DNA from: Vreelandella zhanjiangensis DSM 21076
GTDB taxonomy: Bacteria; Pseudomonadota; Gammaproteobacteria; Pseudomonadales; Halomonadaceae
Assembly: GCF_000377665.1 (NCBI RefSeq)
Contig: NZ_KB898649.1
Coordinates: 62,001-126,000 of the forward strand
Direction: 5' to 3'
DNA length: 64,000 bases
The translations under genes and the position numbers were made by a program. Positions 16,376 to 26,707 of this stretch are shown here, piece after piece. Position 1 is the stretch's first letter. Every line of letters begins with the position of its first letter. The notes below the pieces were generated by a model. The model saw nothing but the letters and a program-made list of their open reading frames with translations, did not search any database and was not told the origin of the DNA.

Positions 16376-17671
16376 CTACAGGGCCTGTGGCAGGGGCCTA
16401 GCTAGCAGGGCTGCGACGGTGAAAAATGAACCAGTTGCCAAAATACGATCTTGAGCGTTAAGCAATGGGGCTAAAAAATCCACACCGGCTTCAGGCGAGT
16501 CTGCGCAATGATGTACGCGTCCTCCCTGAGCGGTAATACGTTCAGCAAGCTCAGCAGCCGGCCGGCCCCGCTCACCTTCAAGCGTTACACAGACCCAGTC
16601 AGAAATACGCAACGCCAGAGCGGCAATAACCCCATCGGCGTCCTTGTCATTTAGCATGCCAATTAATGCCCACTGCCGGCCATCTTCCGGCGGTGCTGGC
16701 AAGCGATCCGCCAGATAGGCAGCCGCATGGGGATTATGCCCTACATCCAGGCACCACTGCCCTATCCATTGCATACGGCCCGGCAATTGCACGTTAGCCA
16801 GAGCGGCCTGCGTGGCTTTCGGGATTAGCGTAAGTCCCGTCATTGCCAGCGCTTGCAGCGCAGTTGCCGCGTTATCAATGGGCAGGCCAGGATCGGGAAG
16901 CGCATCAATAGAAATCGTATCCCCTGAGGCTGTCAATCCATGCCAGCACCATGGCTTACGGCCTTCTTTATCGGCACTGTGGCTAAACGCCAAGCCTAGC
17001 CGATATACCGGTGCGGCCAGTGCAATAGCGGTATCCGCAACGCTGCTGGGTAGCGACTGACTGCCTAGCACCGCTGGGCGAAGAGGCCGGAAAACACCCG
17101 CTTTTTCAAGCCCGATTTGCGAAATATCGGTGCCCAGAAAATTCGCATGATCCTGAGCAATAGTGGTCACAACGGCCACGTCAGCATCAATAATATTGAC
17201 GGCATCCAGCCGACCACCCAGGCCAACTTCAAGTACAGCCAGGTCAAGGTTGGCATTCGCCAGGCACCACAGCGCGCAAAGAGTGCCCGCTTCAAAATAG
17301 GTAAGGCTTATTTCAGGCGCCTGCAGGCGTGCCTGCTCTACGCGCTCAAAACCATCGACCAAGAGCTGGTCTTCCGCCTCTTGGCCATCGATGCGCACGC
17401 GCTCGTTATACCGCAACAAGTGTGGAGAGGAATAGGCGCCAACACGCTGCCCGTGGGCTCGGGCAACGGCATCCATAATGGCAAGGGTCGAACCCTTACC
17501 ATTGGTACCTGCCACAATCACAACACGCTTGGCGATAGGGCTGCCAAGCAACCCCATACGCTTTGCAACGTGTGACACGCGCTCAAGGCCTAAATCGATC
17601 CCTACAGGATGCAGGGTTTCTAAGTGATGCAGCCACTCTGTTAAGGATTTAGGCATTGCGGTGTGATTCAT
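16376..17671 (-). CDS. folC: Dihydrofolate synthase / folylpolyglutamate synthase
   Basis: FolC adds glutamate to dihydropteroate and extends folate polyglutamate tails, using ATP in the cytosol. The Mur-ligase P-loop [10 protein letters not shown] is visible near residue 52, followed by [15 protein letters not shown]. An open frame continues to 17746, inside accD, but the Met at 17671 ([10 protein letters not shown]) gives 431 aa, close to the family norm. The gene then overlaps the end of accD by 23 bases, implying translational coupling. The accD-folC-dedD-cvpA order matches E. coli. Confidence 0.94.
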   Translation of the reverse strand: MNHTAMPKSLTEWLHHLETLHPVGIDLGLERVSHVAKRMGLLGSPIAKRVVIVAGTNGKGSTLAIMDAVARAHGQRVGAYSSPHLLRYNERVRIDGQEAEDQLLVDGFERVEQARLQAPEISLTYFEAGTLCALWCLANANLDLAVLEVGLGGRLDAVNIIDADVAVVTTIAQDHANFLGTDISQIGLEKAGVFRPLRPAVLGSQSLPSSVADTAIALAAPVYRLGLAFSHSADKEGRKPWCWHGLTASGDTISIDALPDPGLPIDNAATALQALAMTGLTLIPKATQAALANVQLPGRMQWIGQWCLDVGHNPHAAAYLADRLPAPPEDGRQWALIGMLNDKDADGVIAALALRISDWVCVTLEGERGRPAAELAERITAQGGRVHHCADSPEAGVDFLAPLLNAQDRILATGSFFTVAALLARPLPQAL

Positions 17672-18656
17672 GGCTCTTATCGGTAGTCTCTGTGCTGGTG
17701 TCGTTATGAAGTGCTTCCGCCTCATCAGCGATATGGGCTTCATCAACCAGCGGTTCGGCGACGTTTACTTCATCTGCCAACTCATCGGTGATTGAGAGCG
17801 CATCGTGATGGGTCAGTTTACGCAACATACCGCCCACGCGAGACCGCATTTCATGGCGATGCACGATCATATCAACCGTACCGTGCTCAAGCAGGAACTC
17901 GCTACGCTGGAAACCCTCAGGCAATGTTTCGCGTACGGTCTGCTCGATAACCCGAGGGCCAGCGAAACCAATCAGCGCATTGGGTTCAGCAATATTCAAG
18001 TCGCCCAGCATCGCCAGTGACGCAGAGACACCACCAAAGACAGGGTCTGTGAGCACTGAAATATACGGCACACCCGCTTGCTTAAGTTTCTCAAGTGCTG
18101 CCGAGGTTTTCGCCATCTGCATTAGAGAGAACAGTGCTTCCTGCATACGTGCGCCGCCTGACGCGGCAAAACAGACCAGCGGAATACGCTCTTCAAGCGC
18201 AAGCGTCGCCGCGCGAACAAACTTCTCGCCGACCACAGCACCCATCGAGCCGCCCATAAAGGTAAACTCAAAGGCAACGGCAACGACCGGCAGACCGTCT
18301 AGATTGCCACGCATGGAGACCAGCGCATCTTTTTCGCCAGTCTCTTTTTGCGCCGCCGTAAAACGGTCTTTGTACTTTTTGGAGTCGCGGAACTTCAGGC
18401 GATCATTGGGCTCAAGCTCTGCCGCAATTTCTTCACGCCCTTCTTTATCCAAGAACCAGTCCAAGCGTTTGCGTGCGGTTAGCCGCAAGTGATGGTCACA
18501 TTTAGGACATACACTGTTGTGCTTCTCTAACTCAGGAAGATAGAGAACGGCTTCACACTTGGGACATTTACGCCAGAGGCCGTCGGGCACGCTAGCGCGA
18601 CGGTCTTTACGCTGGATACGCCCCATGGAGGGCACTATCTTGTCTAACCAGCTCAT
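17649..18656 (-). CDS. accD: Acetyl-CoA carboxylase carboxyltransferase beta subunit
   Basis: AccD pairs with AccA to carboxylate acetyl-CoA to malonyl-CoA, the first step of fatty acid synthesis. The N-terminal zinc ribbon is visible as CPKC, 15 residues, CPKC. The crotonase-fold core has [12 protein letters not shown] and [13 protein letters not shown] chose the Met at 18656 (MSWLDKI), which matches the E. coli N-terminus, rather than the longer frame to 18698. The result is 335 aa with a Thr/Glu/His-rich C-terminal extension. Its end overlaps folC by 23 bases. Confidence 0.95.
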   Translation of the reverse strand: MSWLDKIVPSMGRIQRKDRRASVPDGLWRKCPKCEAVLYLPELEKHNSVCPKCDHHLRLTARKRLDWFLDKEGREEIAAELEPNDRLKFRDSKKYKDRFTAAQKETGEKDALVSMRGNLDGLPVVAVAFEFTFMGGSMGAVVGEKFVRAATLALEERIPLVCFAASGGARMQEALFSLMQMAKTSAALEKLKQAGVPYISVLTDPVFGGVSASLAMLGDLNIAEPNALIGFAGPRVIEQTVRETLPEGFQRSEFLLEHGTVDMIVHRHEMRSRVGGMLRKLTHHDALSITDELADEVNVAEPLVDEAHIADEAEALHNDTSTETTDKSHESHRNA

Positions 18657-18747
18657 ATCAGAAAGTCTTCCGTTTACGTCAATGCCTGGCAACGCCAAGC
18701 TTGATGAGTGTCGTCAATCGATTCAGTGTAGACGATGAGGGGCAGCG

Positions 18748-19551
18748 TTAGGCGTCCATCGCGGTGCGCATTTCTGCTAACACACTTCTAAGCTGACCGG
18801 CGATAATTTCAGGCGTTTCTACATTTTCGGCAATACGATTAACCAGGGCGCTACCTACAATCACCCCATCAGCCACCTTGGCGACTTCAGCCGCCGTAAC
18901 ACCGTCGCGGATACCGAAGCCCACACAGAGCGGCAGATCGGTCATATCACGCAGCGGTTTTAAATGCTCAGCAACGTCGTTTGCATTTAACGTTGCCGCA
19001 CCGGTGACGCCTTTCAGCGAAACATAATAAAGGTACCCTTCACCGTGAGCGCATATTGTAGCGGCTCGCGCATGGGAAGTGGTAGGCGCGACAAGGAAAA
19101 TCGCAGCTAAATTACGTACTTTTAATAGCGGACCAAGCTCATCAGCCTCTTCAGGCGGCATATCAACGACCAATACGCCATCAACCCCTGCTGCCGCCGC
19201 CTTATCAGCAAAGGCTTCATAGCCAATCCGCTCAATCGGATTCAAGTAACCCATGAGCACAACCGGCGTTTTAGTATCGACCTGGCGAAACTCAGCAACC
19301 ATATCCAGCAGGTCAATTAAACGCGTGCCGTGTTTCAAGGCGCGCTCACAAGCCTTTTGAATAACCGGGCCATCTGCCATTGGATCTGAAAACGGTACGC
19401 CAAGCTCAATAATATCGGCGCCCGCCTCAACAAGCGCATGCATAAAGCCAACGGTGTACTGCGGGGCCGGGTCGCCTGCCGTAATATACGGAATCAGGGC
19501 TTTACGGCCCTGCTGCTTGAGTTCACTGAAGCGCTGATCAATACGGTTCAT
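18748..19551 (-). CDS. trpA: Tryptophan synthase alpha subunit
   Basis: TrpA cleaves indole-3-glycerol phosphate to indole and glyceraldehyde 3-phosphate, passing indole through a tunnel to TrpB. The 267-aa TIM barrel shows the catalytic Glu and Asp regions ([17 protein letters not shown] at about 49-65, and [13 protein letters not shown]) and the phosphate-binding GFGIRDG. The AAGGA ribosome binding site, 5 bases before the ATG, falls within the last unit of a tandem repeat that fills the trpB-trpA spacer. Confidence 0.97.
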   Translation of the reverse strand: MNRIDQRFSELKQQGRKALIPYITAGDPAPQYTVGFMHALVEAGADIIELGVPFSDPMADGPVIQKACERALKHGTRLIDLLDMVAEFRQVDTKTPVVLMGYLNPIERIGYEAFADKAAAAGVDGVLVVDMPPEEADELGPLLKVRNLAAIFLVAPTTSHARAATICAHGEGYLYYVSLKGVTGAATLNANDVAEHLKPLRDMTDLPLCVGFGIRDGVTAAEVAKVADGVIVGSALVNRIAENVETPEIIAGQLRSVLAEMRTAMDA

Positions 19552-19556
19552 GCTTG

Positions 19557-19616
19557 TCCTTAAAACGGTTCTTAAAAACTGTTCTTAAAAACGGTCCTTA
19601 AAAGCTGCTCTTAAAA
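19557..19616. repeat. Imperfect tandem repeat in the trpB-trpA spacer
   Basis: Five units of 11-13 bases with the core CTTAAAA (TTTTAAG on the coding strand) fill the whole 59-base spacer and run into the last codons of trpB. On the mRNA each unit reads TTTTAAG followed by GA, AA or AG, so several contain Shine-Dalgarno-like AAGGA or AAGAA. The unit next to trpA supplies its ribosome binding site. Confidence 0.75.
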
Positions 19617-20888
19617 TTCGATGCCATCAATCTTGGCCACGGTCATGATGTCTTTATCACCACGGCCAGAAAGGTTGACCACAATATGCTGATCAGGGCG
19701 CATCGTTGGCGCCAACACCTTGGCATGAGCAAGTGCATGAGCGGATTCCAACGCGGGCATAATGCCTTCCATCTGCGTCAGTTCGCGAAACGCTTCCAAC
19801 ACTTCTTTATCGTTTGCCGCTACGTAATTAACCCGGCCGACATCTTTCCAAAGCGAGTGTTCAGGACCAACACCTGGGTAATCAAGCCCGGCTGAGATCG
19901 AATGGGTATCCGACACTTGCCCCGCCTCGTCGGACATCAAATATGTGCGGTTACCGTGGAGCACGCCACGCGGCGCATTGGTCGAGAGGGGTGCTGCATG
20001 GCGGCCGGTTTCAATGCCGTCGCCGCCGGCTTCCACACCGTACATCGCAACATCGTCGTCCTCGACGAACGGATAAAACAGACCGATCGCATTGGAACCA
20101 CCGCCAACACACGCTATCAGTGCATCCGGCAGGCGGCCGATCTGTTCAAGCGACTGGCGCCGCGCCTCACGCCCGACAACTGCGTTAAAGTCGCGTACCA
20201 GCTGCGGATACGGATGAGGCCCTGCTACCGTACCGATAATGTAAAACGTATTATCGACATTCGTTACCCAGTCGCGCAGCGCTTCGTTCATGGCGTCTTT
20301 CAGGGTGCGCGTACCTGACTCTACCGGAATAACTCGCGCGCCTAATAAGCGCATCCGATAGACATTGAGCTTTTGGCGCTGCACGTCTTCAGCGCCCATA
20401 TACACGTCGCACTCAAGGCCCAACCGCGCAGCAACTGTTGCCGTCGCCACGCCGTGCTGACCCGCACCGGTTTCAGCAATAACGCGGGGCTTACCGGTTT
20501 TTTTGGCCAACAGTGCCTGACCAATCGTATTGTTCACCTTATGAGCGCCGGTATGGTTCAAGTCTTCACGCTTTAACCAAATTTGTGCCCCGCCCAGAGA
20601 CTCTGACCAGCGTTTGGCATGGTAGAGCGGCGACGGCCGTCCGACATAATGGGCAAGATCATAATCAAACTCGGCCTGAAAAGCGGGATCGTCACGCAGA
20701 CTTAAGTACGTCTTTTCCAGGTCTTCCAAGGCAAAGCTCAGAGTTTCTGATACAAACCGGCCACCATAGGGGCCAAAATGGCCACGGGCGTCGGGCATTC
20801 GGGTTAGGTCGCTGAACCGGGTTTCGGAAACGGTTTCAGAAGCGGTTTTAGAATCACCAGTTGCTGAGCCAGTTACGGAGACAGTCAC
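19611..20888 (-). CDS. trpB: Tryptophan synthase beta subunit
   Basis: TrpB condenses indole with serine to tryptophan using PLP. The PLP lysine lies in [13 protein letters not shown] near residue 115 and the phosphate-binding [10 protein letters not shown] near 258. The 425-aa protein is about 25 residues longer than usual. The extra N-terminus is rich in Thr, Ser and Glu and its DNA is a short imperfect repeat (AAACCGTTTCCG-like units). The start is GTG at 20888 with GAGG 7 bases before it, which supports the extension. trpA and trpF flank it on the same strand. Confidence 0.96.
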   Translation of the reverse strand: MTVSVTGSATGDSKTASETVSETRFSDLTRMPDARGHFGPYGGRFVSETLSFALEDLEKTYLSLRDDPAFQAEFDYDLAHYVGRPSPLYHAKRWSESLGGAQIWLKREDLNHTGAHKVNNTIGQALLAKKTGKPRVIAETGAGQHGVATATVAARLGLECDVYMGAEDVQRQKLNVYRMRLLGARVIPVESGTRTLKDAMNEALRDWVTNVDNTFYIIGTVAGPHPYPQLVRDFNAVVGREARRQSLEQIGRLPDALIACVGGGSNAIGLFYPFVEDDDVAMYGVEAGGDGIETGRHAAPLSTNAPRGVLHGNRTYLMSDEAGQVSDTHSISAGLDYPGVGPEHSLWKDVGRVNYVAANDKEVLEAFRELTQMEGIMPALESAHALAHAKVLAPTMRPDQHIVVNLSGRGDKDIMTVAKIDGIEF

Positions 20889-20972
20889 AGAGATACCTCA
20901 CGAGATTGCCAGACAAGGCAAACATTGAATAAACATAGGACGCAGCCAAATGAGGCAAGCTGCGCAGTGTGC

Positions 20973-21593
20973 TTAACGCGCGTCGGCGAACGCGACCTGG
21001 CTGACAAACGACGCCATTTTATCAACGTCCTTACAGCCGTGTGTCAGTTCAATTCCACCAGATACATCAACGGCATAAGGCGCTACCTGTTGAACGGCCA
21101 AAGCAATATTTTCAACCGTTAACCCACCGGCGAGGATAACAGGTTTTGCCAGTTCTGCGGGGATTCTCGCCCAATCAAACGTCTCGCCCGTGCCGCCAGG
21201 AATGCCCGGACGATAAGCATCAAGAAGCAGTGCCTGCGCTTGATGATAGTCAGCCGCCGCTTTCTCCAGATCGACACTCTCATGCATGCGCAGGGCCTTT
21301 ATCCAAGGGCGACCAAACTGAGCACAAAACTCGGGAGACTCATTGCCGTGGAACTGAATCAGATCCAGGTACGGCAAGCACTGTTCAATCAACTCAACGG
21401 GTTGATCAACAAATAGCCCAACCCGGGTAACAAACGCTGGCACATCGGCAGAAAGGACTGCCAACTGCTCAACGGTAATACTGCGCGCACTTTTAGGCCA
21501 CATAACAAAGCCCAGCGCGTCCACTCCCAATCTGACCGCTTGCTCGATATCTTCACGGCGGGTAAGCCCACAAAACTTGATTCGCGTGCGCAT
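20973..21593 (-). CDS. trpF: Phosphoribosylanthranilate isomerase
   Basis: TrpF isomerises phosphoribosylanthranilate in tryptophan synthesis. The 206-aa TIM barrel has the opening RIKFCGLTRREDI with the catalytic Cys, and AVDVSGGIE near the end with the catalytic Asp. The open frame reaches back to 21716 inside truA. The Met at 21593, four bases after the truA stop, fits the family start (MRTRIKFCG). truA-trpF coupling through this tiny gap is as in Pseudomonas. trpB starts 84 bases downstream. Confidence 0.95.
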   Translation of the reverse strand: MRTRIKFCGLTRREDIEQAVRLGVDALGFVMWPKSARSITVEQLAVLSADVPAFVTRVGLFVDQPVELIEQCLPYLDLIQFHGNESPEFCAQFGRPWIKALRMHESVDLEKAAADYHQAQALLLDAYRPGIPGGTGETFDWARIPAELAKPVILAGGLTVENIALAVQQVAPYAVDVSGGIELTHGCKDVDKMASFVSQVAFADAR

Positions 21594-21597
21594 GGGG

Positions 21598-22545
21598 CTA
21601 AGTATCTTCATCGAGCGCCTCCTGTGCCGGGTCAGGCGTTTTCTTGGCAAAGCTAAGTTTACGCCGCGCCGCAATCCTGGGGTTGTCAGGTAATTCACGC
21701 TCGCCAGTCCATTCACCGGTAAACGCGAGCAGATTAGGCCCTACCGGCTCCATCGGCAGCTCAAAGCGCTCATCGTAAATCGAGTCAACGAAATGCAGCC
21801 CGCACGCAGGTGCTGTTACATCTCCTTTCTTACGATCCTTAAGTGCCAGCAAACGTTCAATATACTGATCATCTTGCGCGCCACGCCCCACGCTGATCAG
21901 CGCTCCGGCGATATTGCGAATCATGTGGTGCAAAAACGCATTGCCCTGAATATCAATTACCACCAGCGGGCCATAGCGCTTCACTTCGACAAAATGCATC
22001 TGCCGCCATGGAGTCTTGGACTGGCAGCCCGCCGCACGAAAGCTTGAGAAGTCATGCTCGCCAACGAGCGCTTGCGCGGCTCGATGCATGGCATCCGCGT
22101 CCAGTGGATCACGGCACCACGTCACGTTGGTACGCTCAAGAACGGGGCGGCTGATCTGGTTAAGCACTAAATAGCGATAGCGTCTGCCAAGCGCCCCCAG
22201 GCGTGAATGAAAGTCGTCCGATACCGGCTTTACCCAGCGCACGGCTACATCGCGCGGCAGGTTTGTATTGACGCCAAAAATCCAGGCTTTCTCAGTGCGC
22301 TCGGCGGGGGGGTCGAAGTGAATCACCTGGCGCGTCGCGTGAACACCCGAATCAGTGCGCCCGCTGGCATGGATCTGGACAGGCGCACTGGCCACCTTCG
22401 TCAGGGCATCTTCTACAGCTGCTTGCACAGAAGCAGCATGTTTTAGACGCTGAAAGCCGCAAAAACGCGAGCCATCGTACTCAATGCCCATCGCCAAGCG
22501 GCCTTTCAGCGGTTGTGTTTCATCAAAGTGGTAGAACAGCGTCAT
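21598..22545 (-). CDS. truA: tRNA pseudouridine(38-40) synthase
   Basis: TruA converts uridines 38, 39 and 40 of the anticodon arm to pseudouridine. The catalytic Asp is in GRTDSGVHA near residue 64. The core runs from MGIEYDGSRFCGFQ to RRKLSFAKK. At 315 aa it is longer than E. coli TruA (270 aa), mainly from a 19-residue N-terminus and a C-terminal tail. The ATG at 22545 is directly preceded by an in-frame TTG, so the exact start is not certain. No strong ribosome binding site is seen. Confidence 0.95.
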   Translation of the reverse strand: MTLFYHFDETQPLKGRLAMGIEYDGSRFCGFQRLKHAASVQAAVEDALTKVASAPVQIHASGRTDSGVHATRQVIHFDPPAERTEKAWIFGVNTNLPRDVAVRWVKPVSDDFHSRLGALGRRYRYLVLNQISRPVLERTNVTWCRDPLDADAMHRAAQALVGEHDFSSFRAAGCQSKTPWRQMHFVEVKRYGPLVVIDIQGNAFLHHMIRNIAGALISVGRGAQDDQYIERLLALKDRKKGDVTAPACGLHFVDSIYDERFELPMEPVGPNLLAFTGEWTGERELPDNPRIAARRKLSFAKKTPDPAQEALDEDT

Positions 22546-22571
22546 CAAGCCACGTCATTAAATTTGAAAGG

Positions 22572-24086
22572 TCAGCTATTATCCCGGCCTCGAGACTCGA
22601 ATGCTACCTCTTCGATCTCCCACTGTGTCTCTGAAAGGTCCACGGGCTTTGCTGCAAGGGGTACAGCTAAACCTGCCGCCTGACTTCTCGCCACGCTGGT
22701 GAAGAATGGGTCTTGCTTATGATCTACCATTTCGCCGCCGGCTAATGAACTGCTGCGCTCAACATCACAAGATAACGGTATATTTAAAGATGGCGGAGAC
22801 GCTGTTTTCTCAGAAGCTGTACCGGTAGGCCGAAACACTTTCGGCTCAGCTAATGTTGCGCCTTCCACGTATTGCTTATCATCATACGTCAGCACTTTAC
22901 GACGTCTTAAAAATCCCCAAAGTCCTGCCACTAGCAGTCCTATCAGCAGCAAGCCTAAGCCCCAGACGAGCGACTGTTGGTTGCGCTTTAGGCGGTTTAG
23001 CACGCCGTCAGTGTTTTGCGTACGTCGGTCGAGCGCCATCTGTGTGGCGGCACCTGCACTCGATGCTTGCATGCTGGGTGAGGCAGCTTGAGCCGCCATG
23101 TCTTCTTTTAATAAATCAATGCTATGGCGCATTTCATCAAGCTCGACACGGAACTGCTCGCGTTCTTCCTGGGCTCTTATCAGGCTCGCTTGGCTTTGCG
23201 CTAACTGCACTCCAAGCTCCGCAATGGCGCTGTTCTGCGCGGTCTTCTCCTCACTGGAATCGGCAGCGCTGGAAGTGACGCCCTCAGATGAGGCTGACGT
23301 TAATGGCTTATCCTGTTCAGACGTTGGCTGCGTTTCAGATTGGGACAATAGCAATGGCTCAGAAGTAGATGAATACTGCCCTTCACTCACCATTGTGCGA
23401 ACGGTTTGCGCAGCGTCGCCAGGTGAACGACTTAACGCCAGAGCCGCACTGGGTACCGCCAGCACCTGCCCAGCACGCAAACTATTAATATTACCGGCAG
23501 GAAAAAGATCGGGGTTGGCCTCGACCAATGCCAGCATCATCTGCTGAATGCTGACCTCACTTGGCTTGCTACGCTCGGCGATACGCCACAGCGTATCCCC
23601 CGGCAACACATCAAGTGTGGTAACCGCGCTATCCTGAGTCTCTGGGTTTGAAGTAATCGAAGAGTAACCAACAGGGTCGAACAATAGGGTAACGGTATGG
23701 GTTTGTTGTCCTTCTGGAGAGTCTAGCGTGAGTAATAAATCCAGCCAGGGAGCGGTAACCGGCTGCTGCGAACTCAACATAATTTGCCGACGACCCTCTC
23801 GCTCTTCAAGCGCAACACTCACCGGCTGAATAGTTGATATCCACTCAAGCCCTGCGTCGGAAAATGCGTTTTCATTGGCAACTTGTACCTGTAATTCATC
23901 TAACGGATAGGCGTCAGAATCAAGTAGCGGTAAAGAAGCGCTTAAAGGGCTTTCCAGAGGCGAAGAAACAGAGGCCGGCCCTAATTCAATGGCAAATGTA
24001 AATGAACTTAGCGAAGCCAGCGCCAGCCATGCAACGGCGTTTAGAGCAGCTCGATAGTTTGAAGTTTTTTTCGGCACGTGACCCAA
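22572..24086 (-). CDS. FimV-like LysM membrane protein (short form)
   Basis: FimV proteins bind peptidoglycan through LysM and organise the cell pole (type IV pili, twitching) in Pseudomonas. The product has a signal peptide, the FimV N-terminal region (IELGPASVSSPLESPLSASL), a LysM motif at about 152-207 (LPGDTLWRIAERS to LRAGQVLAVP), a coiled coil at about 280-320, and one membrane helix near 360 (LVWGLGLLLIGLLVAGLWGF). It is 504 aa, much shorter than the 919-aa P. aeruginosa FimV, and no TPR/FimV C-terminal domain is seen. The start is uncertain between TTG 24086 and GTG 24077. Location between asd and truA supports FimV. Confidence 0.85.
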   Translation of the reverse strand: MGHVPKKTSNYRAALNAVAWLALASLSSFTFAIELGPASVSSPLESPLSASLPLLDSDAYPLDELQVQVANENAFSDAGLEWISTIQPVSVALEEREGRRQIMLSSQQPVTAPWLDLLLTLDSPEGQQTHTVTLLFDPVGYSSITSNPETQDSAVTTLDVLPGDTLWRIAERSKPSEVSIQQMMLALVEANPDLFPAGNINSLRAGQVLAVPSAALALSRSPGDAAQTVRTMVSEGQYSSTSEPLLLSQSETQPTSEQDKPLTSASSEGVTSSAADSSEEKTAQNSAIAELGVQLAQSQASLIRAQEEREQFRVELDEMRHSIDLLKEDMAAQAASPSMQASSAGAATQMALDRRTQNTDGVLNRLKRNQQSLVWGLGLLLIGLLVAGLWGFLRRRKVLTYDDKQYVEGATLAEPKVFRPTGTASEKTASPPSLNIPLSCDVERSSSLAGGEMVDHKQDPFFTSVARSQAAGLAVPLAAKPVDLSETQWEIEEVAFESRGRDNS

Positions 24087-24213
24087 CCAATTCTTGATTT
24101 ATCAATGCACAACGCTGTGCAGCCCTACAACAATCACCAAGTATACTTAACATGGTTAAGCGATAAACGCATGCACCTATTTGACCTAATGTATTCATAT
24201 CTTATGAATGACA

Positions 24214-24250
24214 TAAAAAAAACGGGGAGCTAAAAGCTCCCCGTTTTTTT
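24214..24250 (-). terminator. Terminator of asd
   Basis: A long stem of about 16 bp (ACGGGGAGCT with AGCTCCCCGT plus A/T pairs, AAA loop) is flanked by seven or more A and T residues. It lies just past the asd stop on the minus strand and ahead of fimV. Confidence 0.9.
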
Positions 24251-24272
24251 GGCTAACACTTGCCGTGCTGAT

Positions 24273-25385
24273 TTATTGCTCGCGCAAAATTTTCAGCATC
24301 CGCTTGAGCGGCTCGGCGGCGCCCCACAACAGCTGGTCGCCTACGCTGAATGCAGAAAGATATCCTCCGCCCATATTCAGCTTGCGCAGGCGGCCTACCG
24401 GAATATTCAGCGTACCGGTCGCGGCGGCGGGCGTTAAGCCTGCAACCGTGGCGTCTTTATCGTTAGGAATCACATTGACCCACTCATTGTGCTTGGCAAT
24501 GCGATCTTCGATTTCATCAAGCGGCACATCCTGCTTGAGCTTGATGGTGAAGGCTTGGCTGTGCGAACGCATGGCGCCGATTCGTACACACAGACCATCA
24601 ATGGGTACAGGCTTGTCGCCACGGCCCAGGATCTTGTTGGTCTCAACGAAGCCTTTCCACTCTTCACGGCTCTGGCCGTTCTCAAGCTTGGTATCAATCC
24701 ACGGCAGTAGGCTACCGGCAAGCGGTGCGCCGAAGTTATCGGTCAGGAAGTCGCCACCGCGCATGGCAGCGGTTACCTTACGATCGATATCCAGAATTGC
24801 GCTCGATGTATCCTTGAGCTCTTCACCAACGCTATCACGCAGCTGACCCATTTGATTGAGCAGTTCGCGCATGTGCTTGGCGCCAGAGCCAGAAGCTGCC
24901 TGATAGGTCATGGAGGTCATCCACTCGACCATATCGGCTTCAAACAGGCCACCTAGGCCCATCAGCATCAGGCTAACGGTGCAGTTACCACCTACAAAGG
25001 TCTTGGCGCCTTTGGCAAGCTGCTCATCGATTACCTTGCGGTTAACCGGGTCAAGCACGATAGTGGCTTCGTCTTCCATGCGCAGCGTACTGGCTGCATC
25101 AATCCAGTAGCCCTGCCAGCCGTTTTTACGCAGATCTGCGTAGACTTCCTTGGTGTAATCGCCCCCTTGGCAAGTCACAATCACATCAAGCGCTTTCAGG
25201 TCTTCAAGGGCAAACGCATCTTTAAGCGGAGGTACGTCTACGCCGATATCGGGGCCAGGCTGGCCTACCTGGGAGGTCGTGAAAAAGATGGGCTCAATAC
25301 CGTTAAAATCGCCATCTTCCTGCATGCGCTGCATCAGCACAGAGCCCACCATGCCACGCCATCCTACGAAACCGACTTTCAACAT
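24273..25385 (-). CDS. asd: Aspartate-semialdehyde dehydrogenase
   Basis: Asd reduces aspartyl phosphate to aspartate semialdehyde, the branch point to lysine, methionine, threonine and diaminopimelate. The NADP loop [11 protein letters not shown] is at the N-terminus and the catalytic Cys is in [12 protein letters not shown] near residue 134. GGAGG lies 7 bases before the ATG at 25385, so the longer frame to 25427 is rejected. The 370-aa product matches E. coli Asd (367 aa). A terminator follows. Confidence 0.97.
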   Translation of the reverse strand: MLKVGFVGWRGMVGSVLMQRMQEDGDFNGIEPIFFTTSQVGQPGPDIGVDVPPLKDAFALEDLKALDVIVTCQGGDYTKEVYADLRKNGWQGYWIDAASTLRMEDEATIVLDPVNRKVIDEQLAKGAKTFVGGNCTVSLMLMGLGGLFEADMVEWMTSMTYQAASGSGAKHMRELLNQMGQLRDSVGEELKDTSSAILDIDRKVTAAMRGGDFLTDNFGAPLAGSLLPWIDTKLENGQSREEWKGFVETNKILGRGDKPVPIDGLCVRIGAMRSHSQAFTIKLKQDVPLDEIEDRIAKHNEWVNVIPNDKDATVAGLTPAAATGTLNIPVGRLRKLNMGGGYLSAFSVGDQLLWGAAEPLKRMLKILREQ

Positions 25386-25443
25386 GTGAAGTCCTCCAGC
25401 AAAGAATGAGACCAATATTATACACAAAACTTATAAATGGCGT

Positions 25444-25465
25444 CGGCCACCCTTTTGAGTGGCCG
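25444..25465. promoter_or_regulatory. Hairpin between leuB and asd
   Basis: A 7-bp G+C-rich stem CGGCCAC/GTGGCCG with an 8-base loop lies past the leuB stop. It has no T run, so it is only a weak terminator candidate. Confidence 0.35.
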
Positions 25466-25511
25466 AGCCGTCACACTTTCAGATCAATTAGTTAGCACGC
25501 TTTGAATACAA

Positions 25512-26591
25512 TTAACATTTTGCAAATGCGGCCAATACGGCATCGCCCATTGCATCGGTGCCGATAGTCCGCATGCCTTCAGAAGCGATATCCGCAGTGC
25601 GCAGGCCATCGTCCAGTACGCTGCCCACCGCGGCTTCTATACGCTCTGCCATGGCCGTTTCATTAAGCGAATAGCGCAGCATCATGGCAACCGACAGCAT
25701 CATGGCCAGCGGGTTGGCAATATTTTGCCCGGCGATATCCGGCGCGCTGCCGTGGCAAGGCTCATACATACCCTGACCGCTTTCATTCAGCGAGGCTGAA
25801 GGCAGCATACCGATGGAACCGGTGAGCATGGCGGCGGCATCAGAAAGAATATCGCCAAACATGTTGCCCGTCACGACCACATCGAATTGTTTCGGGGCGC
25901 GCACCAGCTGCATCGCGGCGTTATCCACGTACATATGCGAAAGCTCGACGTCCGGGTACTCCGGTGCCAGACGCTCCATCACTTCACGCCACAAGATAGT
26001 GACTTCCAGCACGTTGGCCTTGTCCACCGAGCAAAGCTTCTTGCCGCGCTTTTGGGCCATTTCAAACGCCACGCGGCCAATGCGCTCAATCTCGCTTTCA
26101 GAATAAATGTAGGTATTAAAGCCTACACGCTCACCGTTGCGCTCTTCAATCCCCCGCGGCTGGCCAAAATAAATGCCGCCGGTCAATTCACGCACGATCA
26201 TGATATCCAGGCCTGCCACCAATTCAGGTTTCAGGCTGGAGGCGCTGGCCAACTGCGGATAGAGCATAGCCGGGCGCAGGTTGCCAAACAGCCCCAGGTT
26301 CTTGCGCAGGCCCAACAGGCCTTTTTCGGGGCGCTTGGAAAGATCTTCGATCTTGTCCCATTTAGGGCCACCCACCGCGCCAAGCAGAATAGCGCTGGCC
26401 GCTTTGGCTTTTTCCAGCGTTTCAGCGGGCAGCGGCTCGCCGTGCACATCATAAGCCGAGCCACCGACCAGGGCTTCTTCAACGTCAATATCCAAACCCG
26501 CTTCCTGGCAGGCTTTTAACAAGCGCGCGGCCTGAGCCGCGATTTCGGGGCCAATACCGTCGCCGGGTAACAGAAGCACCTTATGGGTCAT
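25512..26591 (-). CDS. leuB: 3-isopropylmalate dehydrogenase
   Basis: LeuB oxidises and decarboxylates 3-isopropylmalate to 2-oxoisocaproate with NAD, the third step specific to leucine synthesis. The 359-aa protein shows [11 protein letters not shown] at the start, the catalytic [17 protein letters not shown] near 190, and [19 protein letters not shown] lies 6 bases before the ATG. It is the third gene of the leuC-leuD-leuB cluster; the 116-base gap after leuD contains a small AGCTATT/AATAGCT dyad at about 26676-26692. Confidence 0.97.
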   Translation of the reverse strand: MTHKVLLLPGDGIGPEIAAQAARLLKACQEAGLDIDVEEALVGGSAYDVHGEPLPAETLEKAKAASAILLGAVGGPKWDKIEDLSKRPEKGLLGLRKNLGLFGNLRPAMLYPQLASASSLKPELVAGLDIMIVRELTGGIYFGQPRGIEERNGERVGFNTYIYSESEIERIGRVAFEMAQKRGKKLCSVDKANVLEVTILWREVMERLAPEYPDVELSHMYVDNAAMQLVRAPKQFDVVVTGNMFGDILSDAAAMLTGSIGMLPSASLNESGQGMYEPCHGSAPDIAGQNIANPLAMMLSVAMMLRYSLNETAMAERIEAAVGSVLDDGLRTADIASEGMRTIGTDAMGDAVLAAFAKC

Positions 26592-26707
26592 GTTAAATCC
26601 TTAATAGAGTGTCAGCACGGCTTGGCGCCGCTTAGCGCGTTGCAATGGGGTTGCACCGCGCTATGTATGTCTTTTTAGCTATTCTGAATAGCTTTTATTG
26701 AGCTGAA

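Noticed and set aside
25887-26519. 210-codon open frame opposite leuB
   Set aside because: Antisense shadow in a G+C-rich gene with no independent support.
26676-26692. AGCTATT/AATAGCT hairpin between leuD and leuB as terminator
   Set aside because: On the minus strand, the direction of leuDB, it is followed by A rather than T residues, so it should not stop transcription.
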